From Thalassovita sp. (GTDB taxonomy: Bacteria; Pseudomonadota; Alphaproteobacteria; Rhodobacterales; Rhodobacteraceae): a stretch of DNA of 64,000 nucleotides. The stretch lies in the NCBI GenBank assembly GCA_017792425.1, contig CP051233.1, positions 1,894,402 to 1,958,401 of the forward strand, in the 5' to 3' direction. The translations under genes were made by a program, and so were the position numbers. The notes beneath the pieces were generated by a model. It made no database searches, was not told where the DNA came from, and worked only from the letters and a program-made list of their open reading frames with translations. This document shows, in pieces, positions 1 through 7,082 of the stretch (positions are counted from its first letter, which is position 1; the number at the start of each line of letters is the position of its first letter).

Positions 1-47
1 CCTGTCGGGCGCAGAGGGCATTCTGAAGGAACGAAATTGTGACACGG

Positions 48-75
48 TTGAATTCAGGGGCGTTGCGCCCCAGAT
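48..75 (+). promoter_or_regulatory. Candidate heat-shock (sigma-32-type) promoter of lon
   Basis: TTGAA at 48-52 is followed after 15 bases by CCCCAGAT at 68-75. This resembles the sigma-32 pattern TTGAA-N(12-15)-CCCCAT, and lon is a classic heat-shock gene. The spacer and the -10 element also form a hairpin, GGGGCG-TTG-CGCCCC at 57-71, which could itself be the tail of an upstream transcript. This is inference from pattern only. Confidence 0.4.
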
Positions 76-152
76 AACCAGTCAGGAAACGGAGCCAGCC
101 GGGGCTGCCGATTGTCGGGGCCGGTGCTGGTTTGCCAGAACAAGGAAGAAGT

Positions 153-2555
153 ATGCAAGAGCCTCTCAACGCATCCTATCCCGTCCTCCCGCTGCGCGAC
201 ATCGTGGTGTTCCCCCACATGATCGTGCCGCTGTTCGTCGGCCGCGACAAATCCGTGCGGGCGCTGGAGGAGGTGATGCAGGATGACAAGCAGATCCTGC
301 TGTCGAGCCAGATCGACCCCTCGGTCGACGATCCGACGGCGGACGGAATCTATCGCACTGGCGTGCTGGCCAATGTGCTGCAGCTGCTGAAGCTGCCCGA
401 TGGCACCGTCAAGGTGCTGGTCGAAGGTCAGGCACGCGTGCAGATCACCCAATTCCTGGAAAACGAGTCGTTCTTCGAGGCCGAGGCGGACTATCTGGGC
501 GAAGATGATGGCGACGCGGACACCGTGAAGGCGCTGCTGCGCACGGTCGGGGCCGAGTTCGAACGCTATGCCAAGATCAAGAAGAATATCCCCGAAGAGG
601 CGCTGGTCGCCGTTTCGGAAACCACCGAGCCGGCCAAATTGGCGGACCTGGTGGCCGGGCATCTGGGCATCGAGGTGGCGCAGAAACAAGACCTGCTGGA
701 AACGCTGAGCGTCAGCGAGCGTCTGGAGAAGGTCTATGGCCTGATGCAGGGCGAAATGTCCGTGCTGCAGGTGGAGAAGAAGATCAAGACCCGCGTCAAA
801 TCCCAGATGGAGCGCACCCAGCGCGAATACTATCTGAATGAGCAGATGAAGGCCATTCAGAAGGAACTGGGCGACGGCGAGGACGGCGCGAACGAGATCG
901 CCGAACTGGAGGACAAGATCGCCCGGACCAAGCTGTCCAAAGAGGCCAAGGAAAAGGCCGAAGGCGAGCTGAAAAAGCTGAAATCCATGAGCCCGATGAG
1001 CGCCGAGGCGACCGTCGTGCGCAACTACCTGGACTGGCTGTTGGGCCTGCCGTGGGGCGTGAAATCCCGCGTCAAGAAAGACCTGCACAAGGCGCAGGAC
1101 GTTCTGGACAAGGACCACTACGGTCTGGAAAAGGTCAAGGAGCGTATCGTCGAATACCTGGCGGTGCAGCAGCGCAGCCAGAAACTGCGTGGCCCGATCC
1201 TGTGCCTTGTCGGCCCTCCGGGGGTTGGTAAAACCTCGCTCGGGAAGTCGGTCGCGCGGGCCACGGGGCGGGAATTCATCCGCATTTCGCTGGGCGGGGT
1301 GCGCGACGAATCCGAAATTCGCGGCCACCGGCGGACCTATATCGGGTCCATGCCCGGCAAGATCATCCAGGCGCTGAAAAAGGCCAAGACCACGAACCCG
1401 CTGATCCTGTTGGACGAGATCGACAAGATGGGGCAGGACTTCCGCGGTGATCCGGCCAGCGCGATGCTGGAGGTGCTGGACCCCGAACAGAACAGCACCT
1501 TCGTGGACCATTACCTGGAGGTCGAATACGACCTGTCGAACGTGATGTTCCTGACCACGGCGAACAGCTATAACATGCCTGGGCCGCTGCTGGACCGGAT
1601 GGAGATCATCTCGCTGGCGGGCTACACCGAGGACGAGAAGCGCGAGATCGCCAAGCAGCACCTTGTGCCCAAACAGGTCAAGAACCACGGGCTGCGCAAA
1701 GGCGAGTTCGAGGTCAGCGACGAGGCGCTGAACGAGATGATCCGCCGCTATACCCGCGAGGCGGGCGTGCGGAACCTGGAACGCGAAATCGGCAAGCTGG
1801 CGCGCAAGGCGGTCACCCAGATCGTCAAGGGCGAGGGCAAGCAGATCCGCGTCACCGACGAGAACGTCAACGACTATCTGGGCGTGAAGAAATACCGCTA
1901 TGGCCTGGCCGAAAAAGAGGACCAGGTGGGCGTCGTGACCGGCCTGGCCTGGACCAGCGTCGGCGGCGACCTGCTGTCGATCGAGGCGTTGCGCCTGCCC
2001 GGCAAGGGCCGGATGAAAACCACCGGCAAGCTGGGTGAGGTGATGAAGGAATCGATCGACGCGGCGTCCAGCTATGTCCGGTCGGTCGCGCCGCAGATCG
2101 GGGTGAAGCCGCCGAAGTTCGACAAGTGGGACATCCACGTCCACGTGCCGGACGGGGCTACGCCCAAGGACGGCCCGTCGGCTGGTCTGGCGATGGTGAC
2201 GGCGATCGTGTCGGTGCTGACGGGCATCCCGGTGCGCAAGGACATCGCCATGACCGGCGAGGTCACCCTGCGCGGCAACGCCACCGCCATTGGCGGGCTG
2301 AAGGAAAAACTGCTGGCCGCCCTGCGCGGCGGGATCAAGACCGTGCTGATCCCCGAGGAGAACGAGAAGGATCTGGCCGACATTCCCGACAACGTGAAGG
2401 AAGGGCTGGAGATCATTCCCGTGACCCATGTCAGCGAAGTCCTGAAGCTGGCGCTGGTGCGCGCGCCCGAACCGGTGGAATGGGACGAAGAGGCCGAAGA
2501 GGCCGCCGCGGCCGCGTTGACGCAACCGTCAGGGTCTGGCGCGACGGCCCACTGA
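153..2555 (+). CDS. lon: Lon, ATP-dependent endopeptidase La
   Basis: Cytoplasmic AAA+ serine protease that degrades misfolded and regulatory proteins. The 800-residue product has the full-length LonA layout: N-terminal LON substrate-binding domain (about 10-205), coiled region, AAA+ module with Walker A GPPGVGKT at 354-361 and Walker B LILLDEID ending near 423, and a C-terminal protease domain. The catalytic dyad is Ser676 in PKDGPSAG and Lys719 in GGLKEKL. The start is ATG 153, preceded by AAGGAAG, rather than the TTG seven codons upstream, which lacks a ribosome site. A strong terminator follows directly, so lon is probably monocistronic from the candidate heat-shock promoter at 48-75. Confidence 0.97.
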   Translation: MQEPLNASYPVLPLRDIVVFPHMIVPLFVGRDKSVRALEEVMQDDKQILLSSQIDPSVDDPTADGIYRTGVLANVLQLLKLPDGTVKVLVEGQARVQITQFLENESFFEAEADYLGEDDGDADTVKALLRTVGAEFERYAKIKKNIPEEALVAVSETTEPAKLADLVAGHLGIEVAQKQDLLETLSVSERLEKVYGLMQGEMSVLQVEKKIKTRVKSQMERTQREYYLNEQMKAIQKELGDGEDGANEIAELEDKIARTKLSKEAKEKAEGELKKLKSMSPMSAEATVVRNYLDWLLGLPWGVKSRVKKDLHKAQDVLDKDHYGLEKVKERIVEYLAVQQRSQKLRGPILCLVGPPGVGKTSLGKSVARATGREFIRISLGGVRDESEIRGHRRTYIGSMPGKIIQALKKAKTTNPLILLDEIDKMGQDFRGDPASAMLEVLDPEQNSTFVDHYLEVEYDLSNVMFLTTANSYNMPGPLLDRMEIISLAGYTEDEKREIAKQHLVPKQVKNHGLRKGEFEVSDEALNEMIRRYTREAGVRNLEREIGKLARKAVTQIVKGEGKQIRVTDENVNDYLGVKKYRYGLAEKEDQVGVVTGLAWTSVGGDLLSIEALRLPGKGRMKTTGKLGEVMKESIDAASSYVRSVAPQIGVKPPKFDKWDIHVHVPDGATPKDGPSAGLAMVTAIVSVLTGIPVRKDIAMTGEVTLRGNATAIGGLKEKLLAALRGGIKTVLIPEENEKDLADIPDNVKEGLEIIPVTHVSEVLKLALVRAPEPVEWDEEAEEAAAAALTQPSGSGATAH

Positions 2556-2577
2556 GCCGGTTTGGCATGAAGTTGAG

Positions 2578-2602
2578 AGGGCACCCTTCGGGGTGCCTTT
2601 TC
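2578..2602 (+). terminator. Rho-independent terminator of lon
   Basis: The stem AGGGCACCC / GGGTGCCTT closes a TTCG tetraloop and is followed by a short T run. It lies 23 bases after the lon stop codon. Confidence 0.85.
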
Positions 2603-2651
2603 GTTGCTGAAACCCCGCGTGTTTTTCCTGAAAAACCCTGCCCGAACCCTC

Positions 2652-2680
2652 TTGCACAATCGGGGCGCTGAGTCTAAACA
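2652..2680 (+). promoter_or_regulatory. Promoter of tRNA-Val(CAC)
   Basis: TTGCAC at 2652-2657 and TAAACA at 2675-2680 are separated by exactly 17 bases and end 10 bases before the tRNA. The second tRNA-Val gene has the same TTGCAC element at the same spacing, which supports the reading. Confidence 0.65.
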
Positions 2681-2690
2681 CCCCGCTACC

Positions 2691-2765
2691 GGGTGATTAG
2701 CTCAGTGGTAGAGCGCTTCGTTCACATCGAAGATGTCAGGAGTTCGAATCTCTTATCACCCACCA
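2691..2765 (+). tRNA. tRNA-Val (anticodon CAC)
   Basis: A complete cloverleaf is visible: acceptor GGGTGAT/ATCACCC, D arm with GCTCAGTGGTAGAGC, anticodon stem CTTCG/CGAAG around loop TTCACAT (anticodon CAC, reading GUG), a T arm with TTCGAAT, and an encoded CCA end at 2763-2765. It differs by only a few bases from the tRNA-Val(TAC) gene 820 bases downstream. The T stem contains a G-U pair, weaker than in the second copy. Confidence 0.95.
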
Positions 2766-2919
2766 TTCCCTCCAAAAGCTAGTGAGAATTCCAACACACC
2801 AGATTGAGCTGGTGAATTGGATGCCTAATTGAAGAAAGTTAACAATTACCCTTTTGGATTGTAACGATTTGGAAAAGTGGTATCTGAAGTGGAGAAACGT
2901 TTTTTTAGGGAGAAAACCA
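2766..2919. other. AT-rich leader of the islet between the two tRNA-Val genes
   Basis: This stretch is visibly richer in A and T than the surrounding sequence. It contains an interrupted inverted repeat at 2790-2821 (TCCAA-2-CACCA, 8-base loop, TGGTG-2-TTGGA). No further gene is apparent before the DUF805 start. Confidence 0.45.
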
Positions 2920-3360
2920 ATGGAGTTGTCAGAGTCAATTCGAACGGTTTTGAAAAACAAATACTTTGGTTTTGCCGGTAGAGCTTCTCGGTCAGAGTAT
3001 TGGTGGTTTCAATTTTTGCTATTTCTGATTAACATCGGGCTTGGTTTGTTAGTTATCATTTTGGTTGCACTCGAAGCAAATATTGATGGATTTGGCTTGC
3101 TGATGTTGCCGGTGGCAATTTGCATGGTGGCGTTGCTAATTCCAACACTGGCAGTTTCGGCGCGTCGGTTTCACGACATCAATATGTCCGCCGGTTGGCT
3201 TGTTGTCTTCTTGATTCTTACCGCCATTCCATATGTCGGTTTTCTTACCGCAATTGTTTGGATTGTCTTATTCTGTCAAAGAGGAACAGTGGGTGAAAAT
3301 CGTTTCGGAAGCGACCCATTGGACAATTCGATGAAAACACCCGTGGCTCAAAGGGTATAG
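2920..3360 (+). CDS. DUF805 family inner-membrane protein
   Basis: A 146-residue protein of the DUF805 (YhaH/YhaI-like) family, whose biochemical function is unknown. The N-terminus carries the family signature (KYFGFAGRASRSEYWWF, about 11-27), followed by roughly four hydrophobic segments, and the family motif ARRFHD lies near 85-90. The ATG at 2920 has AGGGAGA a few bases upstream. An in-frame TTG further upstream gives a longer frame without a ribosome site. Codon use and base composition are clearly more AT-rich than the neighbouring genes, and the gene sits alone between two nearly identical tRNA-Val genes with its own terminator. I infer recent acquisition, although no recombinase is present. 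Confidence 0.85.
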   Translation: MELSESIRTVLKNKYFGFAGRASRSEYWWFQFLLFLINIGLGLLVIILVALEANIDGFGLLMLPVAICMVALLIPTLAVSARRFHDINMSAGWLVVFLILTAIPYVGFLTAIVWIVLFCQRGTVGENRFGSDPLDNSMKTPVAQRV

Positions 3361-3400
3361 CGGTATACGGTGTTACACTTCGTTTAGGTTTCAACTTTTT

Positions 3401-3438
3401 CGGGCGCTCCCAGTCATGGTCGAGCGCCCGTTTCTTTT
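3401..3438 (+). terminator. Rho-independent terminator after the DUF805 gene
   Basis: CGGGCGCT at 3401-3408 pairs with AGCGCCCG at 3423-3430 and is followed by TTTCTTTT. Confidence 0.8.
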
Positions 3439-3474
3439 CCGGGGATTTCCCTGTCGATTTCGGCCTGTGGCCCC

Positions 3475-3503
3475 TTGCACCGGCCGGGCGGTTTGGGTAA
3501 CAG
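3475..3503 (+). promoter_or_regulatory. Promoter of tRNA-Val(TAC)
   Basis: TTGCAC at 3475-3480, a 17-base spacer and TAACAG at 3498-3503, ending 8 bases before the tRNA. It mirrors the promoter of the first tRNA-Val gene. Confidence 0.65.
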
Positions 3504-3511
3504 GGCGGCAC

Positions 3512-3587
<76 letters not shown>

Positions 3588-3719
3588 TTCCCTTGATATT
3601 GCTGTACAGTTTCCTGTCCCGCCCGTCCGTGGGGCAATTTCGTATGGGGTGTCATACGGATGACTCGGTTCCGGGCGAGAATAGGCCAATAGGTCTGTCC
3701 AAGAAACTGGGGGTTTGGG

Positions 3720-3935
3720 ATGGGTGGAGTCGTGATTGTTGCCGTGTGGGTTGTGGGGGGCTTTGCCGTTGTCCGGGTCGGGCTGCCCGCGCTGGTCTGG
3801 GCTTTGCGCCCGCTGCTGATCCGTGTCGCGCCGCCGGATATGTGCGGGCCAGAGGGTTGGGTGATCGACACCGTGAACCGTAGCGGGATGCTGGACTTTG
3901 GCGGCGGTATCCGGGGGGCAGTCGGGCGCGGGTGA
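3720..3935 (+). CDS. Possible small membrane protein, unrecognised
   Basis: A 71-codon frame starting ATGGGTGGAGTC, with a G-rich stretch just upstream that could serve as a ribosome site. The first 35 residues are strongly hydrophobic (VVIVAVWVVGGFAVVRVGLPAL), suggesting one membrane segment, followed by a short Gly/Arg-rich tail. I recognise no family. It lies in an otherwise empty stretch between tRNA-Val and tRNA-Asp (3588-4033), where I see nothing else, so it may be a chance frame in GC-rich DNA. Confidence 0.3.
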   Translation: MGGVVIVAVWVVGGFAVVRVGLPALVWALRPLLIRVAPPDMCGPEGWVIDTVNRSGMLDFGGGIRGAVGRG

Positions 3936-4033
3936 CTCTGGCCTTGCGGACCGGTTTCGGGCCGCTTTGTCCGGGGGGGACGAGCCTGCGCACTGTGCGA
4001 GGAATTATTTACAAAATTTCGGTCATGATCCGC

Positions 4034-4062
4034 TTGACGCCTGCCACCGGTACGCATAAACA
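4034..4062 (+). promoter_or_regulatory. Promoter of tRNA-Asp
   Basis: TTGACG at 4034-4039, a 17-base spacer and TAAACA at 4057-4062. The -10 hexamer is the same as in the first tRNA-Val promoter. The distance to the mature tRNA is 36 bases, so a 5' leader of roughly 30 bases would be removed by RNase P. Confidence 0.7.
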
Positions 4063-4098
4063 CCCTCCACACGCTCGGGGCACCTGAGCGGGCAGCGA

Positions 4099-4175
4099 GC
4101 GGTTGTAGCTCAGTTGGTTAGAGTACCGGCCTGTCACGCCGGGGGTCGCGGGTTCGAGCCCCGTCAACCGCGCCA
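4099..4175 (+). tRNA. tRNA-Asp (anticodon GTC)
   Basis: Acceptor GCGGTTG/CAACCGC, D arm AGCTCAGTTGGTTAGAG, anticodon stem CCGGC/GCCGG around CTGTCAC (anticodon GTC), T loop TTCGAGC, and encoded CCA at 4173-4175. Confidence 0.95.
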
Positions 4176-4192
4176 CTTTCCCCCAACAGGAA

Positions 4193-4426
4193 ATGGACCA
4201 CCGCATGCAGCGCATCGACTCTTTGTCCTGGACCATCATTGGCATTTTCTGCGCCACGCTGGGACTGGCGCCCTTCGTGCCGGAACCGCATGTCTGGGAA
4301 AAGCTGCGGATGCTGGCAGCGGGGGAACTGGTCAGGCCGCTGGATATTTTCGACCTGCTGTTTCACGGATTGCCCTGGGCACTGGCGGCACTGAAAGGGC
4401 TGCGCGAACTGCACCTGCGTCAGTAG
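4193..4426 (+). CDS. Small inner-membrane protein downstream of tRNA-Asp
   Basis: A 77-residue protein with two hydrophobic stretches (about 13-29 and 52-68) around a conserved-looking PFVPEPHVWEKLRML segment. To my knowledge similar short proteins occur next to tRNA-Asp in related Rhodobacteraceae and are often labelled RND transporter. That label cannot be functional, because RND pumps exceed 1000 residues. It could start at ATG 4193 or ATG 4205; the AGGAA element lies too close to the first and rather far from the second. Its stop overlaps the end of the convergent sulfotransferase-like gene by 7 bases. Function unknown. Confidence 0.7.
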   Translation: MDHRMQRIDSLSWTIIGIFCATLGLAPFVPEPHVWEKLRMLAAGELVRPLDIFDLLFHGLPWALAALKGLRELHLRQ

Positions 4427-5175
4427 CTGTAGCCAAGGCGGCGTTCCAGTTCACGGTCCAGCTGGCTGCGCAGGAAATCCATGTCCTCGGAGGGCAGCGC
4501 ATCCGGTGCGGCAGGGCGGGGGGCGGCGGCGTTGAACCGCGCGCCCAGACGTTTGACCACGGGCCGCAACGGCGCGTCTGACGCTGGCAAGCCCAGCCCG
4601 GCACGCAGCCGCGTCAGGAAGGCCTCGGGTTCGGAAATCGCCAATTCGGCACGCACCAGCACGAAGCTGCAACCCCGATTGCCAAGCGTCAGGTGGGTGA
4701 TCAGCTTGCCGGTGCGCAGGTGAAACAGGTTGGCGTAGGGCAAGCCGGTCGCCGGGTCGCGGTCCTGCTGCAGGGGTTGGCCGACAGCCTGGGGATCAAG
4801 GCCCGCGAAATACTTGGGGTGGTCGATGATCGTATCCCAGGGCGCGCGCAGGAAATCCCCGAATGCCAGGCCCTGCATCGGTGCGGGCGTGTGCCAGGGC
4901 TTTGCGTACATCGACCGGGCCCAGTCCCCCGCGTTGCGCACGCAGAGGATCACCGCCATGTCGCGCGGAACTGCCAGCGCCTGGATCGTCCCGTGTTTCC
5001 AGCCCAGGGATTCGGTCGGTGTCAGGCCGCTGTTGCGGCCCAGCAAACGCTTGACATAGTTGGTGCCGCTGCTGCGTTCGCCGATCACTTGGAACCGGGT
5101 CGGGGGGTGGCCCGCGCGTTGGATGTGCAGGCCGGTTTCGGCAAAGCCTTCGGGGACTAGATCGACGGGACGCAC
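4420..5175 (-). CDS. Sulfotransferase-like P-loop protein
   Basis: A 251-residue protein. Near the N-terminus, residues 32-40 read GERSSGTNY, which fits the phosphosulfate-binding loop of sulfotransferase-type P-loop proteins. A later segment (ILCVRNAGDWARSMY) matches the second PAPS-binding region pattern R-[DN]-x(2)-[DS]-x(3)-S. Substrate unknown; a cell-surface glycan or lipid is plausible given the divergent glycosyltransferase. I prefer GTG 5175 as start because GGAG lies 5 bases upstream. A GTG nine codons earlier (5202) is the alternative. No signal peptide is seen. Confidence 0.6.
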   Translation of the reverse strand: MRPVDLVPEGFAETGLHIQRAGHPPTRFQVIGERSSGTNYVKRLLGRNSGLTPTESLGWKHGTIQALAVPRDMAVILCVRNAGDWARSMYAKPWHTPAPMQGLAFGDFLRAPWDTIIDHPKYFAGLDPQAVGQPLQQDRDPATGLPYANLFHLRTGKLITHLTLGNRGCSFVLVRAELAISEPEAFLTRLRAGLGLPASDAPLRPVVKRLGARFNAAAPRPAAPDALPSEDMDFLRSQLDRELERRLGYSY

Positions 5176-5281
5176 GCGTACTCCTTCACGGAACAGATTC
5201 ACGGAACAGAAATCGATTCTCTTATAACAACAAATTGGTTAGGCTTGCCAAAACGCATCACCAAGAGGCGGAGCAGAACAG
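5176..5281. promoter_or_regulatory. Divergent promoter region, sulfotransferase-like gene / glycosyltransferase
   Basis: A 106-base divergent region with an AT-rich core (5218-5240). On the minus strand TTGGCA followed after 18 bases by TTATAA is a possible promoter for the sulfotransferase-like gene. No clear plus-strand promoter is visible. Confidence 0.35.
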
Positions 5282-6154
5282 ATGCAGTCCACGGTTGCGG
5301 TCGTCACCATGGTGCGGGACGACCTGTTTTTCCTGAAAATCTGGCTGGATTACTATGGCCGCCAGTTCGGGCGGGAAAACCTGTATATCGTCAACCATGG
5401 GCGTGGGGATGACGTGGCGCGGCTGGCGCAGGGCTGCAATGTGATCGGCATCCCCGGCGATCCGCACAAGAATTTCGACATGAAACGCTGGCGGTTGCTG
5501 AACAACCTGGTGATGGGGTTGCGTAGCTACTATGCGCAGGTGATCGTCGGGGATGTGGATGAGCTGGTGATCATGGACCCGGACGACGGGCGCAGCCTGC
5601 TGCACTTCTTGCAAGAGGCGCGCGTGGGCCGCGTGCTGACCCCGCTGGGGCTGGAGGTGATCCACCGGATCGACCAAGAGGACCAGCCGATCACCGATAC
5701 CGTGCTGGGACCGCGCCGCCATGTCCGGCTGGCCCCGCATTATTCCAAGCCCTGCGTGATCTCTGTTGGCACGAAAATCGCGCGCGGCGGGCATTTCACC
5801 CAGTTCGACAAGTTGTTCACCCCCGACAACCTGTACCTGCTGCACCTGAAATTCTGCGACTTCGGTCAATACGTGGCGGCGATGGACCGGCGCAACGCGG
5901 TGGCGCAGGGGCTGGGGGACATAAAGGACGTCGGCATCGGTCGCCACTGGTTCACCGAGGCGCGGGGAGAGGACCGCGCCCTGTTCAACGCCTTCACCGA
6001 CCTGGAAATGTTAGACGGATTCGACATGCGCCCCTACCGCAAGAAGATGCAGCGCAGTTTCGGCCCGCGCGGGGATACCGGCTATTTCCATTTCGACCGG
6101 CCCGACTATGGGCTGCAGTTCGTGCTGCCAGAGCGTTTCAACGCGCTCTTCTAA
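5282..6154 (+). CDS. Glycosyltransferase family 2-type protein
   Basis: A 290-residue soluble protein that begins VAVVTMVRDDLFFLKIWLDYY, the start typical of the Glyco_tranf_2_4 subgroup of GT-A enzymes. A DxD-type metal and nucleotide-sugar site is visible as D91-V-D93 in IVGDVDELV, about the expected distance downstream. The substrate cannot be read from sequence, but the divergent sulfotransferase-like gene suggests a joint role in a decorated surface polysaccharide. The ribosome site is weak (GGAG about 9 bases upstream of the ATG). Its stop overlaps the stop of the convergent hydrolase by 4 bases. Confidence 0.75.
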   Translation: MQSTVAVVTMVRDDLFFLKIWLDYYGRQFGRENLYIVNHGRGDDVARLAQGCNVIGIPGDPHKNFDMKRWRLLNNLVMGLRSYYAQVIVGDVDELVIMDPDDGRSLLHFLQEARVGRVLTPLGLEVIHRIDQEDQPITDTVLGPRRHVRLAPHYSKPCVISVGTKIARGGHFTQFDKLFTPDNLYLLHLKFCDFGQYVAAMDRRNAVAQGLGDIKDVGIGRHWFTEARGEDRALFNAFTDLEMLDGFDMRPYRKKMQRSFGPRGDTGYFHFDRPDYGLQFVLPERFNALF

Positions 6155-7017
6155 AGCGACAATAGGAATTCCATGACCGCCGTGGCCGTCGCCTCGGGCG
6201 CGGTATCCGGAAAGAAATGCCCGCCGGGAATCCCCTTGGCCTGCATCCTGCCACAGCGCTCGCGCCAGGTTTCCGGCACATCATAGGCGCGCGCCATCGC
6301 GCCGTCCGCGCCATAAAGTACCAGCGCCGGGCAGGTAACCTGCCGTCCCAGGTCGACCGCGTCCAGCGCGAAATCCACCTCCAGCGCCGCGCGGTAGTCG
6401 TTGCACATGCCACGAATGGTGTCGGGGTTGCGCCAGGCTGCGCGGTAGGCCGCCAGCAACGCGGGGTCGAAATCCTCCAGCCTTGCCGCGCCCCAGCCCA
6501 GCAGGCAGCTTTCGAAGTAATAGTCCGGGTCCGCGCCGATCAGACGCTCGGGGAACGGCGCGGGCTGGGCCAGGAAGAACCAATGATAATAGGACTTCGC
6601 CACCTGCTGGGTCAGCTGGTCCAGCAACAGGTGCGTCGGCACGATGTCCATCAGAGTCAGGGATGTCACCGCCCCTGGATGATCCAGCGCCATGCGGTGC
6701 ACCGTCCGTGCGCCCCGGTCATGGCCCACCACGTGAAACCTGTCAAACCCCAGCGACGCCATCAGCGCCACTTGGTCCGCCGCCATATGCCGAAACGAAT
6801 ACTCCGTCACCGCGTCCGGTTTCGAGGACGCCCCGTAGCCGCGCAAATCCGCACAGACCAGGGTGAACCGTTCCGCCAGCAGGGGGGCGATATGGGTCCA
6901 CATCGCGCGGGTCTGCGGAAACCCGTGCAACAACAGCACGGGCGGCCCGTCACCACTGATGGAATAGGCGATCTGCACGCCATTCACCTGCGCCATGCCG
7001 TCCCTGAACCCGTCCAT
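6151..7017 (-). CDS. Alpha/beta hydrolase, fluoroacetate dehalogenase type
   Basis: A 288-residue alpha/beta hydrolase. Numbered from ATG 7017, it carries the complete set of active-site features known for fluoroacetate dehalogenases: nucleophile Asp100 in GHDRGAR with Arg101 and Arg104 for carboxylate binding, acid Asp124, His145-Trp146 and Tyr208 for the halide pocket, and catalytic His267 in GGHFF. The reaction would be hydrolytic removal of halide from a 2-haloacid; the natural substrate is uncertain. ATG 7017 is chosen because GAAAGG lies 7 bases upstream. Longer starts would translate part of an interspersed repeat (7024-7048). No partner genes for haloacid use are nearby. Confidence 0.8.
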   Translation of the reverse strand: MDGFRDGMAQVNGVQIAYSISGDGPPVLLLHGFPQTRAMWTHIAPLLAERFTLVCADLRGYGASSKPDAVTEYSFRHMAADQVALMASLGFDRFHVVGHDRGARTVHRMALDHPGAVTSLTLMDIVPTHLLLDQLTQQVAKSYYHWFFLAQPAPFPERLIGADPDYYFESCLLGWGAARLEDFDPALLAAYRAAWRNPDTIRGMCNDYRAALEVDFALDAVDLGRQVTCPALVLYGADGAMARAYDVPETWRERCGRMQAKGIPGGHFFPDTAPEATATAVMEFLLSL

Positions 7018-7023
7018 CGCCAT

Positions 7024-7048
7024 GCCTTTCATCTTGCCCAAATACTCC
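7024..7048 (-). repeat. Interspersed repeat, copy 1
   Basis: The minus strand carries GAGTATTTGGGCAAGATGAA plus AGGC, matching the copy at 16182-16206 in all but about one or two positions. A C/G-rich hairpin (GGGGGG/CCCCCC type, 7049-7075) stands just upstream in this orientation. It provides the ribosome-binding A/G stretch of the hydrolase gene. Confidence 0.7.
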
Positions 7049-7082
7049 GGGGGGTCTGGGGGGCTGGCCCCCCAGCGTGGCC

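Noticed and set aside
1..152. End of an upstream gene before lon
   Set aside because: Short open stretches exist in two frames, but none shows a recognisable C-terminus; the region is better read as the lon promoter.
54..2525. Very long open frame on the minus strand opposite lon (about 820 codons), and similar long antisense frames opposite ilvI, the TRAP permease, argS and others
   Set aside because: These are expected in GC-rich DNA where the complementary frame of a real gene lacks stops. The translations are low-complexity (His, Arg, Gln, Gly) and have no ribosome sites or family motifs.
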